DNA from: Paracoccus sanguinis
GTDB taxonomy: Bacteria; Pseudomonadota; Alphaproteobacteria; Rhodobacterales; Rhodobacteraceae
NCBI RefSeq assembly: GCF_900106665.1
Contig: NZ_FNNA01000003.1
Coordinates: 186,001-250,000 of the forward strand
DNA: 64,000 nt
Reading direction: 5' to 3'
The position numbers were made by a program, and so were the translations under genes. Shown one piece after another: positions 17,913-26,382 of this stretch. The notes under the pieces were generated by a model. The model saw only the letters and a list, made by a program, of their open reading frames with translations. It was not told the DNA's origin and did not search any database. How positions within the stretch are numbered: position 1 is the first letter of the stretch; each line of letters begins with the position of its first letter.

Positions 17913-17994
17913 GGCGTTCCTCTCGTGACGGCGCAGGACCCGGGGCGCCGCCCCGGCCCCCGGAGAATGTGGATCGAGACGCGGCCGGCGCGCC

Positions 17995-18282
17995 TCACGT
18001 CGGCGACCCGAGGCTGAGCGTCGTGCCGGTCAGCCCGGCGGGGTCGTCGAACAGCCGCGCGTCGGGCGTCACGATCAGCGTGACCACCCGCCCCGCGGGC
18101 AGCGGAAAATCCGGCGCCTCGGGGCGATGCTCGATCATCGCCTCGACCTCGTACTCGGCCCCGCCGGCGTGGAAGCGCTGGCCGGGACGGGCCGTGCCCT
18201 CGGCGTCCGCGACCGCGAGACCGGCACGCGCGGCGCCCCTGTGAACGACCGGGTAGGCCCCGGCTATCTTGCCCTTGAACAT
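17995..18282 (-). CDS. Small uncharacterised protein between liuB and liuD
   Basis: 95 residues, not recognised. It starts 6 bases after the liuB stop behind a GAGGGATC ribosome site, which is good evidence that it is translated as part of the operon. Predicted beta-rich (MFKGKIAGAYPVVHRGAARAG, then PLPAGRVVTLIVTPDARLF), no signal peptide, no membrane segment, no cysteines. The glycine/proline-rich end and size would fit a small accessory or assembly factor, but no function can be stated. Confidence 0.65.
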   Translation of the reverse strand: MFKGKIAGAYPVVHRGAARAGLAVADAEGTARPGQRFHAGGAEYEVEAMIEHRPEAPDFPLPAGRVVTLIVTPDARLFDDPAGLTGTTLSLGSPT

Positions 18283-18288
18283 GATCCC

Positions 18289-19893
18289 TCACATCCTGAA
18301 GACGCCGAAGCGCGTGGGTTCGATCGGCGCATTGAGCGACGCCCTGAGCGACAACGCCAGCACGTCGCGGGTCTTGCGGGGGTCCACAACCCCGTCGTCC
18401 CAGAGCCGGGCCGAGGCATAGAGCGGGTGCGACTGGCGGTCGAACATCTCGATCGTCGGGCGCTTGAACTCGGCCTCGTCCTCGGCCGACCAGGTCCCGC
18501 CCTTGCGCTCGATCCCCTCGCGCCGGACGGTGGCGAGCACGCCCGCCGCCTGCTCGCCGCCCATGACCGAGATGCGGCTGTTGGGCCAGGTCCACAGGAA
18601 CCGCGGCGAATAGGCGCGGCCCGCCATGCCGTAGTTGCCGGCCCCGAAGCTGCCGCCGACCAGCATGGTGATCTTGGGCACCGCGGTCGTCGCCACCGCC
18701 GTCACCATCTTGGCGCCGTGCCGGGCGATCCCCTCGTTCTCGTATTTCCGCCCGACCATGAAGCCGGTGATGTTCTGCAGGAAGACCAGCGGGATGCCGC
18801 GCTGCGAGCAGAGTTCGATGAAATGCGCGCCCTTGATCGCGGCCTCGGAGAACAGCACCCCGTTGTTGGCGACGATCCCCACCGGGCAGCCCTCGAGATG
18901 GGCGAAGCCCGTCACCAGCGTCTCGCCGAAGCGCGGCTTGAACTCGTCGAAGCGCGAGCCGTCGACCACCCGGGCGATGACCTCGCGGATGTCATAGGGG
19001 GTGCGCAGGTCGGCGGGCACTACGCCCAGGATCTCGTCGGGGTCGTAGGCGGGCGGCTCGGGTGCCTGCCACACCACCGTCTCGGGCAGGCGGCGGTTGA
19101 GGTGGCTGACCGCGCGCCGCGCCAGCGCCAGCGCATGGGTGTCGTCCTCGGCGAGGTAATCCGCGACGCCCGACAGCCGCGTGTGCACGTCGCCGCCGCC
19201 GAGGTCTTCTGCGCTGACGACCTCGCCCGTCGCGGCCTTCACCAGCGGCGGCCCGGCGAGGAAGATCGTCCCCTGGTTCCGCACGATGATCGACACGTCG
19301 CACATCGCCGGCACATAAGCGCCGCCTGCGGTCGACGAGCCCATGACCACGGCGATCTGCGCGATCCCCTTGGCCGAGAGATTGGCCTGATTGTAGAAGA
19401 TGCGCCCGAAATGCTCGCGGTCGGGGAACACCTCGTCCTGGTTCGGCAGGTTCGCCCCGCCCGAATCGACGAGGTAGATGCAGGGCAACCGGCACTCGCC
19501 CGCGATCTCCTGCGCGCGCAGGTGCTTCTTGACCGTCATCGGGTAGTAGGTGCCGCCCTTCACCGTGGCGTCGTTGGCGACCACCATCACGTCCTGCCCG
19601 TGGACCCGCCCCACCCCGGCGATCACGCCCGCGCCGGGCGCGGCCCCGTCATACATCCCGTGCGCCGCCGTCGCCCCGATCTCGAGGAACGGCGAGCCGG
19701 GGTCGAGCAGGTTCGCCACCCGCTCGCGCGGGGGCATCTTGCCGCGGCTGGTGTGGCGGGCGAGCGCCTCGGCCCCGCCCCCACCGGCCGCCGCCTCGGC
19801 CGCGGCCCGGATCGTGGCCAGCATCTCGAGATGGGCGGCGCGGTTGGCGCGGAACGCCTCCGACGACGGCAGGGCTGAGGTCTTGAGTTTCAT
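18289..19893 (-). CDS. liuB: 3-methylcrotonyl-CoA carboxylase, carboxyltransferase beta subunit
   Basis: 534 residues from the ATG at 19893 ([21 protein letters not shown]); the in-frame start at 19962 would add a low-complexity tail. Crotonase-like carboxyltransferase halves are visible: [51 protein letters not shown], and in the C half [18 protein letters not shown]. It moves carboxyl from biotin to 3-methylcrotonyl-CoA. It is separated from the upstream acyl-CoA synthetase by the ompW gene on the opposite strand, so it probably has its own promoter in 19894-20010. Confidence 0.95.
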   Translation of the reverse strand: MKLKTSALPSSEAFRANRAAHLEMLATIRAAAEAAAGGGGAEALARHTSRGKMPPRERVANLLDPGSPFLEIGATAAHGMYDGAAPGAGVIAGVGRVHGQDVMVVANDATVKGGTYYPMTVKKHLRAQEIAGECRLPCIYLVDSGGANLPNQDEVFPDREHFGRIFYNQANLSAKGIAQIAVVMGSSTAGGAYVPAMCDVSIIVRNQGTIFLAGPPLVKAATGEVVSAEDLGGGDVHTRLSGVADYLAEDDTHALALARRAVSHLNRRLPETVVWQAPEPPAYDPDEILGVVPADLRTPYDIREVIARVVDGSRFDEFKPRFGETLVTGFAHLEGCPVGIVANNGVLFSEAAIKGAHFIELCSQRGIPLVFLQNITGFMVGRKYENEGIARHGAKMVTAVATTAVPKITMLVGGSFGAGNYGMAGRAYSPRFLWTWPNSRISVMGGEQAAGVLATVRREGIERKGGTWSAEDEAEFKRPTIEMFDRQSHPLYASARLWDDGVVDPRKTRDVLALSLRASLNAPIEPTRFGVFRM

Positions 19894-20012
19894 GCGGCGG
19901 ACTCCTCGGAAGGCAAACGGACGGGCAAGGGCGGGGGCAAGGGCGGGGGCGGGACCGCGCACCTGCCAAGGGCGCGGCGCACTGTCGCAGGGGCCGGGTT
20001 CGCGGCCCCGGA

Positions 20013-20026
20013 TTGATCCAGATCAT
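20013..20026 (+). promoter_or_regulatory. FNR/FnrL-type box upstream of ompW
   Basis: TTGATCCAGATCAT matches TTGAT-N4-ATCAA with one difference in the last base. It lies 104 bases before the ompW start. OmpW is a known FNR target in enterobacteria, which strengthens the reading; the orphan site could also act on liuB transcribed the other way (about 120 bases from its start). Confidence 0.6.
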
Positions 20027-20129
20027 GCAGCAAGGCCGCGGAATCGTTCACGTCCGCAGCATCAGGCACGGGCGACGCCCGGCCCGCCACCCTACCGAAC
20101 GCCACTTCACTGAACGACGGAGAACGACG

Positions 20130-20753
20130 ATGACCACCCCTCGCGCAACCTTGATCCCCGTGGCCCTGGCGGCCGCGCTGCTGGCCGGGCCGGCGCTGGC
20201 GCAGTCGGCGGGCGAATGGACGGTCGGCATCGGCGCGGCCAGCGTGCAGCCCAAGGGCGACAACGGCCGGCTCGCGGGGACCTATGACACCGAGGTCGGC
20301 AACGACGTGCGCCCCTCGCTGACGCTGGAATACTTCGTGCGTGACAACGTCGGCGTCGAGCTGCTGGCCGCGACCCCCTTCGAGCACGAGGTCAAGTTCG
20401 ACGGCGTGGGCAAGGTCGGCACCGTCAAGCACCTGCCCCCGACGCTGAGCCTCAACTACCACTTCGAGACGAACACCCCGTTCAAGCCCTACATCGGTGC
20501 CGGTCTGAACTGGACCAGCTTCTGGGGCGAGAAGACCAGCGGCCCGCTGGCCGGGGCCGACCTCGACCTCAAGCACAGCTTCGGCGTCGCGCTGCAGGCC
20601 GGGGCGGACTACTGGGTGAACGACAAGTCGGCGATCCGCGGCACGCTGCGCTGGATCGACATCGACAGCGACGTCTATCTGAACGGCGCCAAGGTCGGCA
20701 CGGTCGAGATCGACCCGCTGGTCGTGCAGGCGGCCTATGTGATGAAATTCTGA
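20130..20753 (+). CDS. ompW: OmpW-family outer-membrane beta-barrel protein
   Basis: 207 residues from the ATG at 20130, preceded by GGAG. A signal peptide is clear (MTTPRATLIPVALAAALLAGPALA, cleavage near residue 24). The mature part has alternating beta-strands, GAASVQPKGDNG, PPTLSLNYHF and PYIGAGLNWTSF, the OmpW strand pattern, and ends with a terminal phenylalanine as outer-membrane barrels do. OmpW forms an eight-stranded barrel for small hydrophobic compounds. The gene breaks the minus-strand leucine-catabolism cluster in two. Confidence 0.92.
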   Translation: MTTPRATLIPVALAAALLAGPALAQSAGEWTVGIGAASVQPKGDNGRLAGTYDTEVGNDVRPSLTLEYFVRDNVGVELLAATPFEHEVKFDGVGKVGTVKHLPPTLSLNYHFETNTPFKPYIGAGLNWTSFWGEKTSGPLAGADLDLKHSFGVALQAGADYWVNDKSAIRGTLRWIDIDSDVYLNGAKVGTVEIDPLVVQAAYVMKF

Positions 20754-20779
20754 CCCGCCAGCTTCCCGGCGGTCTCCCG

Positions 20780-20813
20780 GACGGCGCGCCCCCGTGGCGC
20801 GTCGTCTCGTTTC
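20780..20813 (+). terminator. Possible terminator after ompW
   Basis: Ten-bp stem GACGGCGCGC (20780-20789) with GCGCGTCGTC (20797-20806), one G-U pair, then UCGUUUC. The U tract is weak, so termination may be partial. Confidence 0.5.
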
Positions 20814-20830
20814 AAGGGAGCGAGGGGCGC

Positions 20831-22390
20831 TCATGACGCCTCCGCCAGCCGGCGCAGCTCGCGCCGCATCACCTTGCCGGTGACGGTAGTCGGCAGGGCG
20901 TCGAGAAACCGCACCTCGCGCGGATAGGAATGCGCCGCGCAATGGACGCGGGCGTGGTCCTGCAGTTCCGCGGCGAGCGCGTCCGAGGGCGCCTGCCCCG
21001 CGCGCAGCACGACATAGGCCACCACGATCTCGGTCCGCAGCGGATCGGGGCGCCCGATCACCCCCGCGGCGGCGACGGCGGGGTGCTTGAGCAGCACATC
21101 CTCGATCTCGGACGGGCCGATGCGATAGCCGGCCGAGGTGATCACGTCGTCGTCGCGCCCGACGAAGCGCAGATAGCCGTCCTCGATCACCCCGCGGTCG
21201 CCGGTCAGCATCCACTCGCCGCGGAACTTCCCGTCCGTCGCCGCGGGGTTCTGCCAGTAGCCGAGGAACATCGAGCCCGCCCCGCGGCGGATGGCGATGT
21301 CGCCCTCGCCCGTCGTGGGCGTTCCGCCCGCGTCGATCACCTGCACGTCGAAACCCGGCACCGGCTTGCCGATGCTCCCCGGCCGGGGCGGAAACAGCGA
21401 GGCCGCGGACGAGGCGACCATGTTGCACTCGGTCTGGCCGTAGAACTCGTTGATCGTCAGCCCCAGCGCCTCGCGGCCCCAGTCGAGCATCTCGGCGCCC
21501 AGCGTCTCGCCGCCCGAGGCGACCGAGCGCAGGCCGCCGATCCGCGCCCCTGCTGCCCGCAGCATCCTGAGCGCGGTCGGCGGCAGGAAGGCCGCAGTCA
21601 CGCCGCAATCCGCGATCACCCGGGCGGCGGCGTCCGCGTCGAACCGCGGCAGCCGGGCGGCCACGACCGGGATGCCGAGCGCCAGCGCCGGCATCGCCAC
21701 GTCGAAGAGCCCGCCGATCCAGGCCCAGTCGGCCGGGGTCCACAGCACGTCCGCGCCGGGGCACAGGCGGTCGTGGCTCATCTCGACGCCCGGCAGATGG
21801 CCGACGAGCATCCGGTGCCCGTGCAGCGCCCCCTTGGGCGCGCCGGTGGTGCCCGAGGTGTAGATCATCACCGCCGGGTCCTCGGGACAGGTCGCGGCGG
21901 CGGCCAAGGGGCCGGCGTCGGGCAGCACGTCCTCCTCGGGGACGATCACCCTGAGGCCGAAGGGCGCGAGCATCGCCCGCCCCTCGGGGTCGGTGATCAC
22001 CGTCTCGATCCCCGCATCGCCCAGCCGCAGCCGCAGCGCCTCATCCCCGAAGAGCTTGAAGAGCGGCACGGAGATCGCGCCGGATTTCCAGATCGCCGCA
22101 TGGGCGGCCGTGGTCCAGGCCGACTGGGTGCGCAGCACCCCGATCCGCGCCCCCGGCGCGGCGGCGAGCGCGTGCGCCAGCCGGTCGGTCATGCCGCGCA
22201 GCGCGGCCCGCGTCGTGACCGCCACCCGGCCCTCGGCCCAGTCCAGCACCGCCGGCGCTTCGGGGTCGGCTGCGGCGGGGGCATCGACCACCTGCGCGCC
22301 CATGTTCATCCGCGCCGGCAGGGCCCAGCGGAACGCCGCGCGGGCGGTGTCGTAATCGCCGTCCGGCAGGGTCGGGCGCAGCATGGTCAT
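20831..22390 (-). CDS. AMP-forming acyl-CoA synthetase (medium/short-chain type)
   Basis: 519 residues from the ATG at 22390 (MTMLRPTLPDGDYDTARA), overlapping the upstream gene's stop by 4 bases. Adenylation motifs: A3 MIYTSGTTGAPKGALHGHR, A5 EFYGQTECN, A8 SAGYRIGPSEIED and A10 TVTGKVMRRE with the catalytic lysine. SAGYRIGPSEIE is typical of medium-chain acyl-CoA synthetases. With isovaleryl-CoA dehydrogenase upstream, it may activate isovalerate or related branched acids; that is inference from position. Confidence 0.87.
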   Translation of the reverse strand: MTMLRPTLPDGDYDTARAAFRWALPARMNMGAQVVDAPAAADPEAPAVLDWAEGRVAVTTRAALRGMTDRLAHALAAAPGARIGVLRTQSAWTTAAHAAIWKSGAISVPLFKLFGDEALRLRLGDAGIETVITDPEGRAMLAPFGLRVIVPEEDVLPDAGPLAAAATCPEDPAVMIYTSGTTGAPKGALHGHRMLVGHLPGVEMSHDRLCPGADVLWTPADWAWIGGLFDVAMPALALGIPVVAARLPRFDADAAARVIADCGVTAAFLPPTALRMLRAAGARIGGLRSVASGGETLGAEMLDWGREALGLTINEFYGQTECNMVASSAASLFPPRPGSIGKPVPGFDVQVIDAGGTPTTGEGDIAIRRGAGSMFLGYWQNPAATDGKFRGEWMLTGDRGVIEDGYLRFVGRDDDVITSAGYRIGPSEIEDVLLKHPAVAAAGVIGRPDPLRTEIVVAYVVLRAGQAPSDALAAELQDHARVHCAAHSYPREVRFLDALPTTVTGKVMRRELRRLAEAS

Positions 22391-22938
22391 GGCCCCGTCA
22401 CCGCCTGCCCCTGCGGCTCGAGCGAGAGCACCCGCTGCGCCACCCCGCGCATCCGGCACTCGGCGGTGGCGACGGTGGCGGCCTCGGGGTCGAAACCCTG
22501 CGCATACCACGCACATTCCGCCGCCCGCCACGCCGCCCAGGCGTCCTGCGCCCGGGTCAGCGCCGAAAGCCGCGGCCCCGGCGGGGCGGCGGGGGCCGCG
22601 GTCGGCACTGTCCCGGCCATCCCGGGCTCGGGCGCCGCGCCCACCGCATCCGCCGCGGCGGCATCGCCCCGCAGGCTCACCAGCGCCGCGTCGAGCCGAC
22701 CCTGCCACGCCGCCCGCTCGCGGTCATAGCAGGCTGCCACCGTCTCGACCGTCCCGGCCTGATCCCCTAGACAGCCGCTCGACAGAACCCCGATGCAAGC
22801 ATGGGCGTCCTCGGCCTCGCTCACGCAGGCCTCCAGCGCCGCCGCATCCTCGGCCGGCGTGCCCTCGGGTGCCGGCGCTTGCGCCAGCGCCGGGGCGCCG
22901 CCCAGCAGCGCCAGCAGGGCGAGACTACCGCCCCGCAT
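22387..22938 (-). CDS. Secreted LprI-like (DUF1311) protein
   Basis: 183 residues from the ATG at 22938; a GTG at 22959 would add seven residues. A signal peptide (MRGGSLALLALLGGAPALA) leads to a cysteine-containing helical domain with ACIGVLSSGCLGDQAGTVETVAACYDRERAAW, which is the pattern of the lysozyme-inhibitor LprI N-terminal family. An Ala/Pro-rich linker separates it from a second similar segment ending in AAECAWYAQGF / ATAECRMRGVAQRVLSLE, so the protein may hold a degenerate duplication. It sits between the synthetase and liuA, an unexpected place for an envelope protein; its role there is unknown. Confidence 0.7.
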   Translation of the reverse strand: MRGGSLALLALLGGAPALAQAPAPEGTPAEDAAALEACVSEAEDAHACIGVLSSGCLGDQAGTVETVAACYDRERAAWQGRLDAALVSLRGDAAAADAVGAAPEPGMAGTVPTAAPAAPPGPRLSALTRAQDAWAAWRAAECAWYAQGFDPEAATVATAECRMRGVAQRVLSLEPQGQAVTGP

Positions 22939-22992
22939 CGCACCGGGTCCGCGGCGCACGCGCGTGCCTCGCAGGGGCCGGGCCCGCCCGCA

Positions 22993-24153
22993 TCACTCCA
23001 GCGCCATCAGCTCGCGGCCGATCAGCATCCGCCGGATCTCGCTGGTCCCGGCGCCGATCTCCATCAGCTTGGCGTCGCGGAAGAGCCGGCTCACGGTCGA
23101 ATCGTTCAGGAACCCCGCCCCGCCAAGCGCCTGCACCGCCTGGTGGGCCTGCACCATCGCCTGTTCCGAGGCATAGAGCACCGCCCCCGCCGCGTCCTGC
23201 CGCGTGACCTTGCCCGCGTCGCAGGCCTTGGCGACCTCGTAGACATAGGCCTTGGCGGTGTTCATCGCGACATACATGTCGGCGATCTTGCCCTGCATGA
23301 GCTGGAAGTTCCCGATCGGCTGGCCGAACTGCCGCCGCTCGCGCGCATAGGGCAGCACCGCGTCGAGGCAGGCCGCCATGATGCCCGTGCCGATTCCCGA
23401 CAGCACGAGGCGCTCGTAGTCGAGGCCCGACATCAGCACCCGCACGCCCTTGCCCTCGGCGCCGAGGACGTTCTCGAACGGCACCTCTGCGTTGTCGAAG
23501 ATCAGCTCGCCCGTGTTCGACCCGCGCATCCCAAGCTTGTCGAAATGCGGCCCCTGGGTGAACCCCTTGATCCCCTTCTCGACGATGAAGGCGGTGATGC
23601 CCTTGCTGCCCGCCTCGGGGTCGGTCTTGGCATAGACGACCAGCGTGTCGGCGTCCGGTCCGTTGGTGATCCAGTATTTCGAGCCGTTGAGGACGTAATA
23701 GCCGTTCCGCTTCTCGGCCCGAAGCTTCATCCCGACCACGTCCGAGCCCGCGCCTTCCTCGGACATGGCGAGCGCACCGACGTGCTCGCCCGAGCAGAGC
23801 TTGGGCAGGTATTTCCGCTTCTGCTCGTCGGTCCCGTTCAGCTTCAGCTGGTTGACGCACAGGTTCGAGTGCGCCCCGTAGCTGAGGCTGATCGACGGCG
23901 AGACGCGGGCGATCTCCTCGACCGCGACGGTGTGGGCGAGATAGCCCATGCCGGTGCCGCCGTATTCCTCGGGGACGGTGATCCCGAGCAGGCCCAGCTC
24001 GCCCATCTCGCGCCACAGCTCGGCCGGATAGACGTTGTCGCGGTCCACGCGACCGGCGATCGGGCCCAGCCGGTCCTGCGCCCAGCGGTGCACCATCTCG
24101 CGCAGCGCGCCCACATCCTCGCCCAGATCGAATTCCATCCCGCGCGTGAACAT
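22993..24153 (-). CDS. liuA: Isovaleryl-CoA dehydrogenase
   Basis: 386 residues from the ATG at 24153, which follows GGAGGGG and gives the usual length of the enzyme; an in-frame start at 24222 would cross the operator palindrome. Acyl-CoA dehydrogenase motifs are present: LGITVPEEYGGTGMGYLAH, ALAMSEEGAGSD, YWITNGPDADTLVVYAKTD and QALGGAGFLNDSTVSRLFRD. SGLDYERLVLSG carries the glutamate that is the catalytic base in isovaleryl-CoA dehydrogenase, separating it from straight-chain enzymes. It starts leucine degradation after branched-chain keto acid dehydrogenase. Confidence 0.95.
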   Translation of the reverse strand: MFTRGMEFDLGEDVGALREMVHRWAQDRLGPIAGRVDRDNVYPAELWREMGELGLLGITVPEEYGGTGMGYLAHTVAVEEIARVSPSISLSYGAHSNLCVNQLKLNGTDEQKRKYLPKLCSGEHVGALAMSEEGAGSDVVGMKLRAEKRNGYYVLNGSKYWITNGPDADTLVVYAKTDPEAGSKGITAFIVEKGIKGFTQGPHFDKLGMRGSNTGELIFDNAEVPFENVLGAEGKGVRVLMSGLDYERLVLSGIGTGIMAACLDAVLPYARERRQFGQPIGNFQLMQGKIADMYVAMNTAKAYVYEVAKACDAGKVTRQDAAGAVLYASEQAMVQAHQAVQALGGAGFLNDSTVSRLFRDAKLMEIGAGTSEIRRMLIGRELMALE

Positions 24154-24564
24154 CGGCGCAACCCCTCCCCGGTTATTGAACGGCCGTTCATATACCGGCG
24201 TTATGACGCACCCCGCCCCCACCGGTCAAGAGAGTTTAGCGGCCGGACCGCCCCGCCCGGCAAGCGGTTTCGCAGCGCCGCGCGCACGCCGCGCGAAACG
24301 CCGCCTGCCCGTTTTGGCGGCAACCCCCGCAGCAGCGCGACCGGAAAAGCGCCACAGGCGGAATCCGCGCCGCGATAGCGTCGTGCCGCGTTGCCGCATG
24401 CCGCGGGGCCGGGCTTTCTGCAGGTGCAAAGGGCGCCGCCCGAGCCTGCCGGGACGGACCGCCCGCCCGCTGCCAAAAAGACCGAATCGACCGTGCACTC
24501 ACCCTGCACCGCCCCGCCTGCCGCGGGCGGACGGGGGGGGCGCGGCCCGCGAACAGGGGACAGG
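24154..24564. other. Divergent promoter region between liuA and urtA
   Basis: 411 bases without a convincing gene. The liuA side holds the 14-bp palindrome at 24177-24190. The urtA side contains a direct repeat of TGCAC at an 11-base period (24494-24498 and 24505-24509), the sort of spacing seen for regulators binding one face of the helix, but not a proper NtrC site. Short open frames here have no ribosome sites and read as shuffled arginine/alanine. Confidence 0.6.
24177..24190. promoter_or_regulatory. Palindromic operator upstream of liuA
   Basis: TGAACGGCCGTTCA is a perfect 14-bp inverted repeat, 23 bases before the liuA ATG, where it would overlap the promoter or early leader. This TGAACG-N2-CGTTCA form resembles TetR-family operators. 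No regulator gene is adjacent, so the protein that binds it is not known. Confidence 0.6.
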
Positions 24565-25848
24565 ATGAACCGCTACACTCACCTCATGGCCGGCGCCGCG
24601 CTGGCGCTGGCGCTCGCCGGACCGGCCGCGGCGGCCGACGACACGATCAAGATCGGCGTGCTGCACTCGCTCTCCGGCACCATGGCGATCTCGGAAACCA
24701 CGCTCAAGGACACGGTTCTGATGATGGTCGATCAGCAGAACGCCAAGGGCGGGCTGCTGGGCAAGAAGATCGAGGCCGTGGTCGTCGACCCCGCCTCGGA
24801 CTGGCCGCTCTTTGCCGAAAAGGCGCGCGAGCTAATCTCGGTGCAGGGCGTGGACGCGATCTTCGGCTGCTGGACCAGCGTCAGCCGCAAGTCGGTGCTG
24901 CCGGTCGTCGAGGAACTGAACGGCCTGCTCTTCTACCCTGTGCAGTACGAGGGCGAGGAATCCTCGAAGAACGTCATCTACACGGGCGCCGCCCCGAACC
25001 AGCAGGCGATCCCGGCCGTGGACTACATGGCCGACGAGCTGGGGGTCGAGAAATGGGCGCTGCTCGGGACCGACTACGTCTATCCGCGCACCACCAACAC
25101 GATCCTTGAAAGCTACCTCAAGTCGAAGGGCGTGGCGCAGGGCGACATCTTCGTGAACTACACCCCCTTCGGCCACTCGGACTGGTCCAAGATCGTCGCC
25201 GACGTGGTGGCGCTCGGCAAGGACGGCAAGAAGGTCGGCGTCGTCTCGACCATCAACGGCGACGCCAACGTGGGCTTTTACAAGGAGCTCGCCGCCGCCG
25301 GCGTCTCGGCCGAGGACATCCCGGTCATGGCCTTCTCGGTGGGTGAGGAGGAGCTGTCTGGCCTCGACACCAAGAACCTTGCCGGTCACCTCGCGGCCTG
25401 GAACTACTTCCAGTCGGCCGACACGCCCGAGAACAAGGCCTTCATCGAGGGCTGGCACAAGTTCACCGGCAACGAGAAGCGCGTGACCAACGACCCGATG
25501 GAGGCGACGAAGCTCGGCTTCGAGGCCTGGGTCAAGGCGGTCGAGAAGGCCGGGTCGACGGACACCGACAAGGTGCTGGACGCGATCGTCGGGGTCGAGG
25601 TGCCGAACCTGACCGGCAGCGTGGCCAAGGTGCTGCCCAACCACCACCTGACCAAACCGGTGCTGATCGGAGAGATCCGCGACGACGGCCAGTTCGACAT
25701 CGTGAGCCAGACCGAGCCGGTCGCCGGCGACGCCTGGACCGACTTCCTGCCCGAGAGCGCCAAGCTCGACGCCGACTGGCCGGGCAAGAAATGCGGGATG
25801 TGGAACACCGAGACGCAAAGCTGCGTGCAGGTGAAGTCGAACTACTGA
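24565..25848 (+). CDS. urtA: Urea ABC transporter substrate-binding protein
   Basis: 427 residues from the ATG at 24565, behind an AGGGGACAGG ribosome site. Signal peptide MNRYTHLMAGAALALALAGPAAA, then a periplasmic type-I binding protein: TIKIGVLHSLSGTMAISE, FGCWTSVSRKSVLPVVEELNGLLFYPVQYEGEE and DYVYPRTTNTILESYL, all characteristic of UrtA/FmdD-type proteins rather than branched-chain amino acid binders. The C terminus KCGMWNTETQSCVQVKSNY has two cysteines. It captures urea for UrtBCDE. Confidence 0.95.
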   Translation: MNRYTHLMAGAALALALAGPAAAADDTIKIGVLHSLSGTMAISETTLKDTVLMMVDQQNAKGGLLGKKIEAVVVDPASDWPLFAEKARELISVQGVDAIFGCWTSVSRKSVLPVVEELNGLLFYPVQYEGEESSKNVIYTGAAPNQQAIPAVDYMADELGVEKWALLGTDYVYPRTTNTILESYLKSKGVAQGDIFVNYTPFGHSDWSKIVADVVALGKDGKKVGVVSTINGDANVGFYKELAAAGVSAEDIPVMAFSVGEEELSGLDTKNLAGHLAAWNYFQSADTPENKAFIEGWHKFTGNEKRVTNDPMEATKLGFEAWVKAVEKAGSTDTDKVLDAIVGVEVPNLTGSVAKVLPNHHLTKPVLIGEIRDDGQFDIVSQTEPVAGDAWTDFLPESAKLDADWPGKKCGMWNTETQSCVQVKSNY

Positions 25849-26382
25849 CGGGAACGGGGCGGCGTCCCGCGCGCCGCCCCTGCTTCCGGGTTGCCGGTGC
25901 CGCCGGTGGGTCGGATGGGTCGGGTCACTTTGGAGTTGCGGGGGTGATCCGGGTTTCTCGCGCGGTCCCCCGGCATCTGCGGAGCGGCTGGCCCAACGTC
26001 CGCACGATCCCCGCGGAGCGTCCGGTCCAAGGTCCGCTCGGTTGGACGTCCAAGGTGGCGCGACAGGGAACCCGCCGGTCAGCGTCCAAGAGTGGCGACA
26101 GACAGTCGGTTGAACGCAGCCCTCGCCACCCTCGGCCAGATCGCCGCACGGGCGGCGCCCGGTCCGCCTGACCAGCGCCTCGGCCTCGCGATCCGGCAAC
26201 CCGGCACGCCCGGCCTCGCCCGCCCCCGGCGCGGTTCGCTCAGACCGCCCTGCGCCCTGATCGCCTCGCGCCCCGATCCCGGCTCGGGCCACCCTCGTGG
26301 CCCGCGCCTTACCGCCGCCCCGCCCCGCAGCGCCTCACGGTAGCGCGGGGCGAGGCCCCCCTTCCTGAACCTCGGCAGGTCC
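25849..26382 (+). other. urtA-urtB intergenic region with stem-loop and short repeats
   Basis: 534 bases with no supported gene. A perfect 9-bp stem (GGGGCGGCG at 25856-25864, CGCCGCCCC at 25872-25880, 7-base loop, no U tract) follows urtA and is of the kind that lets the binding-protein mRNA outlive the rest of the operon. Further on are a perfect 12-bp palindrome TTGGACGTCCAA (26042-26053) and an imperfect 20-base direct repeat starting CGTCCAAG at 26047 and 26083. The remainder is GC-rich with no clear frame. Confidence 0.6.

Noticed and set aside
19923-19946. Two tandem copies of GGGCAAGGGCGG before liuB
   Set aside because: Only two units of very low complexity in GC-rich DNA; no link to a regulator could be argued.
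24494-24509. Possible NtrC site upstream of urtA (TGCAC repeated)
   Set aside because: NtrC sites are inverted (TGCAC...GTGCA); here the halves are direct repeats, and no sigma-54 -24/-12 element was found.
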